From the NCBI GenBank assembly GCA_007922195.1, contig ML681996.1:16234313-16298312 (forward strand): a DNA stretch of 64,000 nucleotides, read 5' to 3'. Of the stretch, positions 61,101 to 63,110 are shown one piece after another (positions within the stretch are counted from its first letter, which is position 1; every line of letters starts with the position of its first letter). The notes beneath the pieces were generated by a model. The model was not told the DNA's origin. It saw nothing but the letters and a program-made list of their open reading frames with translations, and did not search any database. Position numbers and translations under genes: made by a program. This stretch comes from Podocnemis expansa. Lineage: Eukaryota > Chordata > Testudines > Podocnemididae.

Positions 61101-62424
61101 GTTGTGTTCCTTGTGCCTACTGTCATGGTTTTCCTTATTTTCATGAGAAAAATGCTTATTTTTACTGGAGAACCTATAAGGCTAAAGCTGAATGAGTTGG
61201 ATGCTATTCCATTTTGTTTGTCATCAAAGAATTCTTAATCACTTGTATTAGTTCCAAAAATTTACACATTTGTAAAATTGTGAGGTCACATAGGTGTTGC
61301 TAAAACTTTAAAACTTATTGGGCAGTGCAGAAATAACTGAGATCATAATTTGACCTACTAAATTTTGTTGCTGTTTTGATGATTCATGAAGTGCAGAGAG
61401 CCTAGTTTGGCTGATTGAGCAGACTTAGATTAAAATGCCTTGTCAAAACATGTAAATGGAGCATAGTTGATATTGAAACCACTGAGAAGTAAACGTGGAA
61501 CCCCATAGTAATATTTTAGTAAAAATGCTTTTCATATTGGAACTGCACGTTAAACTTCTTGCAGTAGCTTTTGAGGTACAATCACCATATAAAATTAACT
61601 GCTGTATGAAATGTTACGCAAACATTCTGGAGTTAAGTAAGCAAGGAGTCCTGTGGCACTATAGGACTCCTTGCTTATTTTGCTGAACTAGACTAACAAG
61701 GCTGCCTCTTTGGATCCTGGAGGTAGTATTGAGTTCTGTTTTGTCTCTAGTTTCTGGTAAATAAAGAAATATGTTTCTAATGTGGAGTTTTATTTATTTT
61801 AGCTGGGGTCTTACAGTATATTCTGAAAAGCACCAATGGTAAGTAGTCAACACCAGCAAATATGTGTTTGCTTTTTTAATGTCAACATTTTAAAAATAGC
61901 ATGCTTGATATATGTGGTTTTTTTCTTGTTTTTGTTTGATTTTTAAACAAATGTAGCTCTTACCAAAATATTTTGGTTGATTTGTTGCAATAACTTTTAG
62001 TTTAAGGTACCAGTTTTATATCCCTGATGAAGTCCCAGTTCAGCAGAGCCTGAAAGCCAGAGACTTAAACCTGTTATTTGAAATTCATGAGACCACAAGT
62101 ATACTTAAAGTTAGACAGCACTTAAATTTTTTGCAGAATAAGGATGGACTCCTCAATTGTCTCCTGTGTACATCATAGTCAGTCTTTTCATAATATGTAT
62201 TTAATTAAAATGTATGTCCTTATGTGTAAAATATAAATAATGAAATACAGATAAGATAAATCCAAGCAGACTTTGAATATTATAAGAACTGTAGCATGTG
62301 ACAGCTAGATACTTCATGAATTTGTTATTTCTTTTAATGATACTTTACACTGTATTGTAGGCACATGTGTTGTGATGGGCAAGATACACAGATGGAGTGG
62401 CTGACCAGCATTTTCACTGCACAG
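2969..62424 (+). CDS. ARAP2: ARAP2, partial gene: twelve internal exons
   Basis: Twelve exons at 2969-3132, 5265-5477, 10572-10677, 19720-19867, 20907-20975, 31458-31532, 32645-32762, 45900-46028, 56152-56291, 58852-58934, 61803-61838 and 62361-62424 splice into 448 uninterrupted codons. Every intron starts GT and ends AG, and the split codons join correctly. Counting from the first full codon, residues 1-30 are the end of a PH domain, about 35-210 the RhoGAP domain, about 234-338 the RA domain and 345-448 most of the C-terminal PH domain. This order and the wording of the protein match ARAP2 rather than ARAP1 or ARAP3. ARAP2 is a cytoplasmic, PI(3,4,5)P3-dependent Arf6 GAP that binds GTP-RhoA and acts on focal adhesions and actin. 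The SAM, Arf-GAP and ankyrin parts and the C-terminal tail lie outside the window. Introns reach 13.1 kb and are full of transposons. Confidence 0.97.
3133..5264 (+). other. ARAP2 intron A-B
   Basis: Unique-looking AT-rich intron. I see no repeat ends, conserved protein motifs or RNA genes in it. Confidence 0.7.
5265..5477 (+). CDS. ARAP2: ARAP2 exon B: RhoGAP core with the arginine-finger loop
   Basis: The acceptor is ATATTTAAG and the donor GTAATA; the split codons are Gly at the left and Asp at the right. The exon encodes residues 56-125. The loop reads KQIYLKNG where active RhoGAPs have a G-I-Y-R motif, so Leu (codon 5288-5290) stands at the catalytic arginine. The following helix reads VSELLESFKKDARSVKLRAG, and further on LEDVTDVLKCFLYKIDDALL keeps the Lys of the conserved LK motif. 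Confidence 0.97.
6123..7002. mobile_element. Non-autonomous hAT element, about 880 bp
   Basis: The left end reads CAGTGACACCCAACCTTTT and the reverse complement of the right end CAGTGGTTCCCTACCATTG, the CAGTGGTTCCCAACC terminus typical of hAT elements. The flanking 8-mers ATATAGAT and ATGTATAG match at 5 of 8 positions. The interior is GC-richer than the intron and contains degenerate repeats around GTGGCTGCAACAGGGA. No transposase reading frame is visible. Confidence 0.75.
7060..7120 (+). repeat. Left part of an old CORE-SINE (MIR-like)
   Basis: The words CTGACCTGCTTTTTAATC and GGGCAAGTAATTTCACCTTTG follow the MIR/CORE-SINE consensus (TGACCTTGGGCAAGTCACTTAACC). The copy stops exactly where the Harbinger element begins. 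Confidence 0.55.
7690..8545 (+). pseudogene. Harbinger transposase, degraded
   Basis: The frame holds KMHKATILELCAELFSALK, then LGKLVAPDCYRSIENQFGL and LLLRRVVSLGN, the helix-turn-helix and leader of Harbinger transposases. The first catalytic Asp motif, normally I-D-G-T-H-I, reads R-N-G-A-H-I at about 8040, so Asp is Asn. A frameshift and stop lie around 8190, after which VHDAHVFKNLG keeps the second Asp. The region of the last catalytic Glu reads CRKVL followed by a stop. The end LFTGL...IPIVIPACCVFHNV is the usual C-terminus. An intact protein of this family would have about 330-400 residues. Confidence 0.85.
9281..9610 (-). pseudogene. Harbinger Myb/trihelix-like DNA-binding protein, degraded
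   Basis: The reverse strand encodes RDLDIYEKESLGMLEKGDRY, CFIKIKELRPTYQKK and SLSGSSSKTHYFYEKLWAIL, the trihelix pattern of the second Harbinger protein, which binds the element's ends and helps import the transposase. A frameshift near 9535-9600 breaks the N-terminus and no start is intact. Its position opposite to the transposase supports one original transposon. Confidence 0.8.
10051..10170 (+). repeat. Right part of a SINE-like repeat
   Basis: TCTGTTTAGACTGTAAGCTG, GAGGCATTTTGTG and the tail TAATATAAATAATAAAG follow the common amniote SINE 3' end (TTTAGACTGTAAGCTCTTTGGGGCA...AATAATAAT). It begins directly after the Harbinger right end. Confidence 0.6.
10572..10677 (+). CDS. ARAP2: ARAP2 exon C: RhoGAP middle
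   Basis: The acceptor is preceded by a strong pyrimidine tract ending CCACTAG, and the donor is GTCAGT. Residues 127-160 include KERVKKYGTYIHTLPPVNRA and ATLAALIEHLYR, a standard RhoGAP helix pair. The preceding 5.1-kb intron carries the hAT and Harbinger elements, and the donor intron is 9.0 kb. Confidence 0.95.
10678..11401 (+). other. ARAP2 intron C-D, first part
   Basis: Unique AT-rich intron. I see nothing beyond a short GT-rich stretch at 11360-11380. Confidence 0.6.
11402..12420. mobile_element. Solo LTR, 1019 bp
   Basis: The unit starts TGTGACCCAGGCC and ends GACAGTGTCACA, giving TG...CA ends with TGTGAC/GTCACA inverted termini. The flanks ATCAC (11397-11401) and ATCAT (12421-12425) form a 5-bp target duplication with one mismatch. 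No gag, pol or second LTR is next to it, so it is a solo LTR left by recombination. A TATA-like ATATAAAAAG at about 11759 and AATAAA at about 12230 would fit + orientation, but this is not decisive. Confidence 0.75.
13060..13370 (+). repeat. GC-rich repeat of an unnamed family
   Basis: This GC-rich stretch shares CTTCTAGTCACATGACTAGA and GGGCCCAGCCAGAA...TTGG...GGCTG with the insertion at 52228-52509 (CTTCTGGTCACATAACTGGA, GGGCCCAGGCAGAA). A run of ten G sits at about 13141-13150. The ends are not defined here. Confidence 0.5.
13421..13645 (+). pseudogene. Integrase-linked chromodomain of a gypsy element
   Basis: The frame reads VRRNALSVESLTSKVKWGKL then WYLVDWEDYSPVEHIWEPTE, the chromodomain signature YLV-W-x-x-Y-x-x-E-x-x-W-E-P. 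In chromoviruses this domain ends the integrase and steers insertion to marked chromatin. The stop lies inside the LTR, as is normal in this group. Only the last part of pol is left. Confidence 0.85.
13624..14035 (+). repeat. Gypsy long terminal repeat
   Basis: TG...CA ends with 7-bp inverted termini, immediately after a polypurine tract. CTACTTAAG at about 13801 is TATA-like. No matching 5' LTR was found in the window. Confidence 0.7.
14290..15115 (+). pseudogene. DIRS copy A: RNase H region and linker, degraded
   Basis: Broken frames give HIRILEVLAVRKTC and LLLICSH (the RNase H core), SSISTSSGEQHPLVG in place of the Y-I-N-K-Q-G-G strand, SNQITLLAA, and then FLDWTSSTMPLFF, VLHRIHQARMWLIVITLF and LYPLLSVWYLDG. 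The order matches DIRS elements of turtles and crocodilians. At least five stops or shifts interrupt it. Confidence 0.7.
15430..16130 (+). pseudogene. DIRS copy A: tyrosine recombinase, degraded
   Basis: Fragments include VSELGEMMAGLLYTSFYKDK and ISLHPYLKFTPKVVSEFHHN, then after a 24-base A run GALLEICNVVTWISLHTFAQ and HYVLVQGLY. The last segment carries the C-terminal box with the catalytic Tyr (HTFAQHY). DIRS elements use this enzyme instead of an integrase to insert a circular DNA. The frame is broken by stops and by the A run at 15835-15858. Confidence 0.75.
16146..16616 (+). mobile_element. CR1 LINE, 5'-truncated, + orientation, mostly in a gap
   Basis: It begins AGAAGTGTTACCAGCAGATC and continues GAGGGATGTGATCATTC, CR1 sequence upstream of the 3' UTR, and ends CTATGATTCTATGATTCTAT, the CR1 8-base tail. 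The middle 400 bases are N. It lies inside DIRS copy A. Confidence 0.85.
16195..16594. other. Assembly gap of 400 N
   Basis: Exactly 400 unknown bases, inside a CR1. Reading frames that seem to run through it are artefacts. Confidence 1.
16644..16929. repeat. DIRS copy A terminal inverted pair
   Basis: CCTTACCTGTAATTAGAGG and CTTCGAGATGTGTGGTCCC at 16644-16690 recur as the reverse complement at 16877-16921 (GACCACACATCTTGGAGAAC, CTAGTTAGGTGTAAGTAAC). About 190 bp separates them. DIRS elements carry inverted termini and internal complementary regions, so this is probably the 3' terminal structure. Confidence 0.65.
17085..17910 (+). mobile_element. Old CR1 LINE, + orientation, split by a hAT MITE
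   Basis: Words such as GATCCCAGTGTGATGCTGT, GGAATGCATAGCCAGGGGAA, AAATTGGAGAAGGTTTAGAG, TTTACCAGAGGTAATAGTGA and CATCACTGGATG follow the CR1 consensus in order, with many point changes. After the hAT element (17637-17834) the CR1 resumes with GTTAATTTCGGGAAG...GGCCTCTGTT...GACAGGCAAAATGATCA. No long reading frame remains. Confidence 0.8.
17637..17834. mobile_element. hAT MITE, 198 bp, with perfect 8-bp target duplication
   Basis: The left end is CAGTGTTTCCCAACCAGTGTG and the reverse complement of the right end CAGTGGTTACCAACATTTT. The 8-mer CTCTAGGA stands at 17629-17636 and again at 17835-17842 without a mismatch. Removing the element and one copy restores the CR1 sequence ATGCTCTAGGAGTTAATTT. 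Confidence 0.93.
17911..18735 (+). repeat. TTAGTCTAG-family repeat, long form, split by a GC-rich hAT
   Basis: Starts TCCAAAGGGATAGCTGTGT and TAGTCTAGTACAGC, continues GACTAACAGATTTATTT and CATGAGCTTTCGTTGG, and resumes after the insertion with AAAACAAGATCAGGTCATAC. The same order without interruption is seen at 51460-51740. I do not know a published name for the family. Confidence 0.8.
18089..18589. mobile_element. GC-rich non-autonomous hAT element, 501 bp
   Basis: Starts CAGGGGTGGTGCTGG and ends GCCAGCGACGCCTCTG, so CAG/CTG ends with a shared GGYGTCGCTGG-like terminus. The flanking 8-mers AAGAGGTG (18081-18088) and AAGGAGTG (18590-18597) match 6 of 8 with only A/G differences, and the empty site at 51.6 kb reads GGGAAGTG. 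The interior is very GC- and CpG-rich, with repeated CCCCGGATCCCTGGC-like units. Long reading frames here are by-products of composition. Confidence 0.85.
18852..19270. mobile_element. Tigger/pogo-like MITE, about 420 bp
   Basis: The left end CAGTAGAACCTCCAAGTAAT with GAACACTTCAGG pairs with the right end, whose reverse complement gives CACCTGAACCTCAGATTTAT and GAGCACCAG. TA dinucleotides flank it at 18850-18851 and 19271-19272. The interior includes TTCATAACTCTGGTG and a 28-base T run (19127-19154). This is a Tc1/mariner-group element without a transposase. Confidence 0.75.
19468..19596. repeat. Palindrome-family repeat, copy with medium stem
   Basis: The left arm AACAAACAAGGAGTCCTGTG...GACTAACAAATTTAT pairs with the right arm ATAAATTTTAGTCTG...CAGAACTCCTTGTTTG around a loop with GCTCATGCGATA. 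The left side extends beyond the stem (TCTAGTTCAGCAAAAC) and the right does not. Confidence 0.8.
19720..19867 (+). CDS. ARAP2: ARAP2 exon D: RhoGAP C-terminal helices
   Basis: The acceptor is CAAACAG and the donor GTAAGT. Residues 162-210 include CSEINHMNPHNLAMVFSSCL. At the place where active RhoGAPs have the G-P-N-L motif, this exon has S-S-C-L, a second departure from the catalytic consensus. The exon ends in phase 0 at FD. A palindromic repeat begins only 27 bases after the exon end. Confidence 0.95.
19895..20042. repeat. Palindrome-family repeat, copy 27 bases after exon D
   Basis: Starts with the full family end TTCCAAAGGGGTAGCCATG, continues CTAGTTCAGCAAAACAAGC, and forms a stem with CTTTAAATGTGCCACAGGAC and CATTGTTTGTT. 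The loop again holds GCTCATGCGATAA. The right arm stops at the same point as in the copy at 19468-19596. Confidence 0.8.
20043..20906 (+). other. ARAP2 intron D-E, rest
   Basis: AT-rich unique sequence, nothing recognised. Confidence 0.6.
20907..20975 (+). CDS. ARAP2: ARAP2 exon E: linker between RhoGAP and RA domains
   Basis: The acceptor is TTTAAACAG and the donor GTAAGT; the exon has phase 0 at both ends. It encodes 23 residues, INEEQVKQMDTENSFITKWK followed by DTQ. Because it is symmetric, skipping it would leave the reading frame intact. Confidence 0.95.
20976..26144 (+). other. ARAP2 intron E-F, first half
   Basis: Mostly unique AT-rich intron. At 21213 TAGGGCCCTGCAGATCC opens a GC-richer stretch to about 21560 that resembles the left end of a hAT element; I could not find its right end. 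A CA microsatellite lies at 24228-24251. Confidence 0.6.
24228..24251. repeat. (CA)n microsatellite
   Basis: About 12 CA units directly after a run of A (24204-24226 region). Confidence 0.9.
26145..26243 (+). repeat. TTAGTCTAG-family repeat with internal poly-A
   Basis: Starts TTCAAAAGGGATAGCTGTG and TAGTCTAGTCCAG. The short A-rich spacer seen in other copies is expanded to 26 A (26180-26205), followed by GTTGTGTGGCACTTTAAGAC and TAACAGATTTATTTG. Confidence 0.8.
26244..27655 (+). other. ARAP2 intron E-F, middle
   Basis: AT-rich intron with no recognised element. The part at 26430-26660 is GC-richer and may be an old repeat, but its ends are not visible. Confidence 0.5.
27656..28117 (-). mobile_element. 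CR1 LINE, 5'-truncated, antisense, mostly in a gap
   Basis: The left end AGAATCATAGAATCATAGGG and TTGGAAGGGACCCCACGAGG is the reverse of the CR1 3' end. The right end, reversed, starts AGAAGTGTTACCAGCAGATC, the same start as the CR1 at 16146. The middle 400 bases are N. Confidence 0.88.
27698..28097. other. Assembly gap of 400 N
   Basis: Exactly 400 unknown bases inside the antisense CR1. Confidence 1.
28277..29044. mobile_element. Foldback hAT element, 768 bp
   Basis: The right end reversed is CAGGGGTCTGCAACCC and the left end TGGGGATCAGCAATGC. The flanks CTTGAAAT (28269-28276) and CTTGGAAT (29045-29052) are an 8-bp target duplication with 7 of 8 matches. Both halves pair almost to the centre near 28712: for example GCCCCTAGCGCTGG (from about 28487) with CCAGCACTAGGGGC (to about 28949), and GGGCCCTGGAATGACC with GGGCCATTCCAGGGCC. 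The left half has about 100 extra bases. Reading frames of 120-186 codons on both strands result from the palindrome. Confidence 0.88.
29053..31457 (+). other. ARAP2 intron E-F, last part
   Basis: AT-rich intron. At 30963-31225 CAGGTCTATGCTGATGAGG at one side and GTATAGACCTGGCCTC at the other suggest a small Harbinger-type MITE, at low confidence. Otherwise nothing recognised. Confidence 0.5.
31458..31532 (+). CDS. ARAP2: ARAP2 exon F: start of the RA domain
   Basis: The acceptor is TGTTTTAG and the donor GTTAGT; the exon is phase 0/0. It encodes VSQAGDLLIDVYVERKEPDS and then SIIIR, the first strands of the RA fold. It follows a 10.5-kb intron. Confidence 0.95.
31533..32644 (+). other. ARAP2 intron F-G
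   Basis: Unique intron of 1.1 kb. I see nothing in it. Confidence 0.65.
32645..32762 (+). CDS. ARAP2: ARAP2 exon G: RA domain middle
   Basis: The acceptor is GTATTGCAG and the donor GTTAGT. It encodes SPLMEAEELTNDVLGLRNII and WAAFEVIENGEL, with a split Glu codon at the end. The next intron, 13.1 kb, is the longest in the window and holds the second DIRS copy. Confidence 0.95.
34980..36400 (+). pseudogene. DIRS copy B: RT and RNase H, degraded
   Basis: Fragments include DHWVLEIIYHGFFMEFLL, HQEADTFLAKGLHIPKL (N-terminal RT), VKMIDFIGRATPHH, HINMLKP, LCTEAICFWNWYVKCHLTLQ and TMYLQGTQNSLAGALSR. The last is the RNase H end motif with N-x-x-A-x-x-L-S-R, where the usual Asp after Ala is changed to Gly. 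The YLDD part of RT is not readable. Confidence 0.75.
36760..37700 (+). pseudogene. DIRS copy B: tyrosine recombinase, degraded
   Basis: The frame at about 37090-37215 reads VVAISSARWLTELVAMMADT, HLHQIPQEKVSLQVHPKF and YPKVVLQF, matching copy A and other DIRS recombinases. The C-terminal box near 37560 reads AAWHSVQTFMFHGTI; the catalytic Tyr is not present there. Several frameshifts break the gene. Confidence 0.75.
38063..41411 (+). other. ARAP2 intron G-H, middle
   Basis: AT-rich, apparently unique. A G run of ten lies at 39754-39763. No exon or element is recognised. Confidence 0.6.
41412..42135 (+). mobile_element. ATAAGCC-TIR element, copy 1, 724 bp
   Basis: The left end TACTGTATATATTCACACCT with AAGCCAAGATTTTTGTGCCT pairs with the right end, whose reverse complement is TACGGTATATACTTGTGGAT and AAGCCGA. 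Inner subterminal copies (TTTATACGCGGGTC, GGCTTATATGCTGGTC) repeat the motif. The centre is G-rich with loose 12-30 bp repeats around GGGGAAGCGGTG. It matches 54538-55184 end to end in opposite orientation. TA dinucleotides at the ends would fit a Tc1/mariner-type target, but the superfamily is not settled. Confidence 0.75.
42136..45029 (+). other. ARAP2 intron G-H, later part
   Basis: Unique AT-rich intron with no recognised feature. Confidence 0.6.
45030..45135 (+). repeat. SINE 3' fragment
   Basis: GGGCAAGGAATTTATCTGTT, TGTACAGTGCCTTGCAC and GGTGCTACCATAATATAAAG follow the same amniote SINE tail as at 10051-10170 (TTTGTACAGCGCCTAGCACAA...GCTACCATAATA). Confidence 0.6.
45272..45652. mobile_element. 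GC-rich non-autonomous hAT element, second copy, 381 bp
   Basis: Starts CAGGAGCGTCGTTGCTCCTC and ends GCCAGCAACGCCCCTG, matching both ends of the element at 18089. The stretch GCACTGGTG...GGGCACATGCCC near the right end is shared. The flanks GTGTGCAT (45264-45271) and GTGTGTGC (45653-45660) match 5 of 8, with transitions only at the rest. It ends 247 bases before exon H. Confidence 0.8.
45900..46028 (+). CDS. ARAP2: ARAP2 exon H: end of the RA domain
   Basis: The acceptor is CTTTTTCAG and the donor GTATGT. It encodes RPLHYTENVLEQVLHWSSLP and AYLVIKRFLTADTINLYC, closing the RA domain. A split Asp codon joins it to exon I. Confidence 0.96.
46281..46928. mobile_element. Decayed hAT element, about 650 bp
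   Basis: The left end CAATAGTTCTTAAACTGTGA and the reversed right end CACTGCTTTTCAAACTTTTT follow the CAGTGGTTCTCAAACT terminus of hAT elements. The flanking 8-mers AACTATGT and CATTATGG match 5 of 8. CR1-like pieces are nested inside (46535-46560 and about 46590-46670). Confidence 0.6.
47005..48054 (-). pseudogene. R4/Dong-type element: zinc knuckle and restriction-like endonuclease
   Basis: The frame starts SWPKEDIQAADVKTRKLLRM and GGFHPKS, includes the knuckle CRLCREASETVQHIVAGYKM, and continues past one stop to NQPDIMVIDKDQKTAVVIDV and WLQQIPGTTSELSVQKSA. The fourth knuckle ligand, expected Cys, is Tyr (codon at 47527-47529). One in-frame TGA at 47371-47373 stands where a Trp is expected. 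The P-D...D-x-A part is the PD-(D/E)xK nuclease core that nicks the target DNA. Confidence 0.85.
48390..49632 (-). pseudogene. R4/Dong-type element: reverse transcriptase
   Basis: Two overlapping frames joined by a frameshift near 48853 give VKNVKSWTAPGPDMIHIYWL, WIDYRKAYDSMPHTWI, IRCGIYQGDALSPLLVCIGL and LLYMDDIKLCAKNE. The YMDD catalytic box is at 48417-48428 and is intact. A TGA follows at 48390-48392, and the segment to 48055 needs further shifts, so the protein is not made. Strong RT motifs show the copy is not extremely old. Confidence 0.88.
49772..50275 (-). pseudogene. R4/Dong-type element: N-terminal DNA-binding part
   Basis: A 167-codon frame contains WATGTNHTWMRQENLELMEC, YYNSRSNERGYMKCMRELWM and TEKQQVTQRFNIVKRKLLSQ, a Trp-rich helical pattern like a Myb/SANT-type domain. 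R2-group elements carry such a domain at the N-terminus for target recognition. Frameshifts separate it from the RT frame. Confidence 0.65.
50339..50410 (-). other. tRNA-like module at the R4/Dong 5' end
   Basis: Read on the - strand, two D-arm/A-box-like units (GTAGTGGCTAAGAGCG and ATAGTGGTTAAGAGCG, period 18) are followed by GGAGACCGGGGTCCAAATCC, whose GGTCCAAATCC matches the B box GGTTCGANTCC at 9 of 11. No full cloverleaf forms, so it is tRNA-derived and not a tRNA gene. It precedes the element's first reading frame by about 65 bases, in the same orientation. Confidence 0.65.
50440..50483. repeat. Palindromic (TATC)n/(TAGA)n microsatellite
   Basis: A run of TATC units turns into TAGA units at 50461/50462, giving two perfectly complementary 22-base arms with no spacer. 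Confidence 0.9.
50484..51459 (+). other. ARAP2 intron H-I, part
   Basis: AT-rich intron, nothing recognised. Confidence 0.6.
51460..51740 (+). repeat. TTAGTCTAG-family repeat, long form, uninterrupted
   Basis: Runs from CAGTCTAGTAAAGCAAAAA through GACTAACAGATTTATTT, CATGAGCTTTCATGGGAG, CCCACTTCATCAGATGC and AATAAATGCAGGGAAGTG to CAGGTCATACTGCAACAGC and TCAAATTACCTGTTG. It gives the empty site for the insertion at 18089-18589. Confidence 0.8.
52080..53093 (+). mobile_element. Old CR1 LINE, + orientation, with a nested insertion
   Basis: TTGGATAAACTGGAGAAATA, GTATTCCACTTAG, AGGATCTCCAGGAGCACTG, GATTAAGGGTTTGGAAAGCA and the end CTATGATTCTGTGATTCC follow the CR1 consensus in order. The element is interrupted by 52228-52509. 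No coding frame is left. Confidence 0.8.
52228..52509 (+). mobile_element. GC-rich insertion within CR1
   Basis: The 9-mer GGATGAAAC stands on both sides (52219-52227, 52510-52518), so a target duplication encloses about 282 bases. The inside shares CTTCTGGTCACATAACTGGA and GGGCCCAGGCAGAA with 13060-13370. The superfamily is unknown; no clear terminal inverted repeat was seen. Confidence 0.65.
53094..54537 (+). other. ARAP2 intron H-I, AT-rich part
   Basis: Unique AT-rich intron, nothing recognised. Confidence 0.6.
54538..55184 (-). mobile_element. ATAAGCC-TIR element, copy 2, about 650 bp
   Basis: The reversed right end reads TACCACGTATACTCGTGTAT and AAGCCAAG, and the decayed left end TATATGATCACAGATAAGCC. 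ACTGAGCATGCTC..., CATGTTGGGGAGT, GGGGAGCCAGTGTCAG and the GGGGAAAAGCGGC repeats are shared with copy 1 in reverse orientation. On + the centre is C-rich (CCCCCACCACTGCTTTCCCC). Confidence 0.75.
55216..55422. repeat. Palindrome-family repeat, longest stem
   Basis: Left arm 55216-55298 (from AACCAAACAAGGATTCTAG to AAATCCCACTTC) and right arm 55311-55393 (from GAAGTGGGATTTTCTCCCAT to CTCCTTGTTTGTTTT) form a stem of about 83 bases with a 12-base loop. Only the right side continues to the family end GGCTGCCCCTTTGGAA. Confidence 0.88.
55423..56151 (+). other. ARAP2 intron H-I, last part
   Basis: Unique intron before exon I, nothing recognised. Confidence 0.6.
56152..56291 (+). CDS. ARAP2: ARAP2 exon I: first half of the last PH domain
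   Basis: The acceptor is TTTTTGACAG and the donor GTACAG. It encodes VKAGYLKYKEPPSKLL and NKFQERYLVLREGNLLLYKD, the classical GYL...RYLVL...LLYY-type opening of a PH domain. It ends in phase 0. Confidence 0.96.
56292..58851 (+). other. ARAP2 intron I-J
   Basis: AT-rich unique intron. At about 58482-58530 GATCTTGATTCAGCGAAGTA resembles one arm of a common sauropsid MITE (GATTCAGCAAAGCACTTAAGC), low confidence. Nothing else seen. Confidence 0.55.
58852..58934 (+). CDS. ARAP2: ARAP2 exon J: last PH domain, middle strands
   Basis: The acceptor is ATTCACAG and the donor GTAAGA. It encodes SSKAEKVLPLRSLKLYLGVK and KKMKPPT, a basic stretch in the PH domain. It ends with two bases of a split Asn codon. 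Confidence 0.95.
59240..60213 (-). mobile_element. CR1-like LINE, antisense, internally deleted
   Basis: The left part, TCATAGACTCATGAATGTTA, GATCAGAACTGACCATTATG and TGACCTCCTGTACAATGCAG, is a reversed CR1-type 3' end. Further right the - strand encodes GNKIEELELFVKKVKPYMMG and ITQTWWNSSHDWNTGYERHV, the apurinic-endonuclease motif of CR1/L2 elements (I-T-E-T-W-W...S-H-D-W). The RT between them is missing, so the copy is deleted or composite. A 10-N gap lies inside. Confidence 0.7.
59664..59673. other. Assembly gap of 10 N
   Basis: Ten unknown bases inside the antisense CR1-like element. Confidence 1.
60214..61633 (+). other. ARAP2 intron J-K, later part
   Basis: The first 300 bases may still belong to the CR1-like element (pyrimidine-rich on +). 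The rest is unique intron. Confidence 0.5.
61634..61714. repeat. Palindrome-family repeat, shortest stem
   Basis: TAAGCAAGGAGTCCTGTGG is followed almost at once by TAGGACTCCTTGCTTATTTT and then the family end TGCTGAACTAGACTAACAAG and GCTGCCTCTTTGGA. The stem is about 15 bases. Confidence 0.85.
61803..61838 (+). CDS. ARAP2: ARAP2 exon K: 36-base microexon of the last PH domain
   Basis: The acceptor is TTATTTTAG and the donor GTAAGT. Only 36 bases long, it encodes WGLTVYSEKHQ between split Asn and Trp codons. It is required to keep the phase between exons J and L. Confidence 0.93.
62361..62424 (+). CDS. ARAP2: ARAP2 exon L: C-terminal helix of the last PH domain
   Basis: The acceptor is GTATTGTAG and the donor GTAATA. 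It encodes HMCCDGQDTQMEWLTSIFTA plus Q, the final PH helix with its conserved Trp. It ends in phase 0. The next exon, expected to start with an acidic or aromatic segment of the tail, is not in the remaining 1.6 kb. Confidence 0.95.
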
Positions 62425-63056
62425 GTAATACTTTGGTCAGAGGAAATATGATTTTCTTAAGTTCTCCACATTTCATATTTAGCCATGCATCATTATGAGT
62501 TTCACTAGTAATTTGTACTTATCTGCAAAACATTTACAGGAGTGTATGGATGGATGTTTTGTGTGCATCATCTATTGCAGTGGTTCCCAACCAGTGTGCT
62601 GCGGCACACTGGTGTGCCGCAGCAACACCCAAAGTGTGCCGTGAGAATCTGGGAGAGCTAGAGTTAGAGCTCCCTCCCTGCTCAGCCCAGCCATGTGGGC
62701 TGTGCAAGGGCTAGCAAAAAGCAGTGGCAGCTTTTGAGGTAGGCGAAGCAGGCAGCCGCCTAGGGCCCCAAGCAATAAGGGGTCCTTCCTCAATTTGGTG
62801 GTCAGAAATGAAAATATAGAAATTGTTCCTATCTAGCCAAAATTTTAAATGTGGAATTTGTTATTTTTGAGCCATCATTAATGTTACCACTTTTTATTTA
62901 TTAATTAATGATCATACTTTTTTAAAAAATTTAAAATGTTCATTTTAACTTTGTAGTTCAGCATTAGCTCATTTATGTTAAGTGAAAGATAATCAACTTA
63001 CAAGCTTCATGATGGGAAGATTTTTAAAAATATCATACCCAAGAATAATTTACAAG

Positions 63057-63110
63057 TTCCAGAGGGATAGTCATGTTAGTTCAGTTCAGCAAAACAAAAA
63101 AGGAGTCCTG
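63057..63110 (+). repeat. TTAGTCTAG-family repeat, 5' fragment
   Basis: TTCCAGAGGGATAGTCATGT, TAGTTCAGTTCAGCAAAAC and AAAAAAGGAGTCCTG match the family start. It ends abruptly at a G-rich stretch. Confidence 0.8.
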
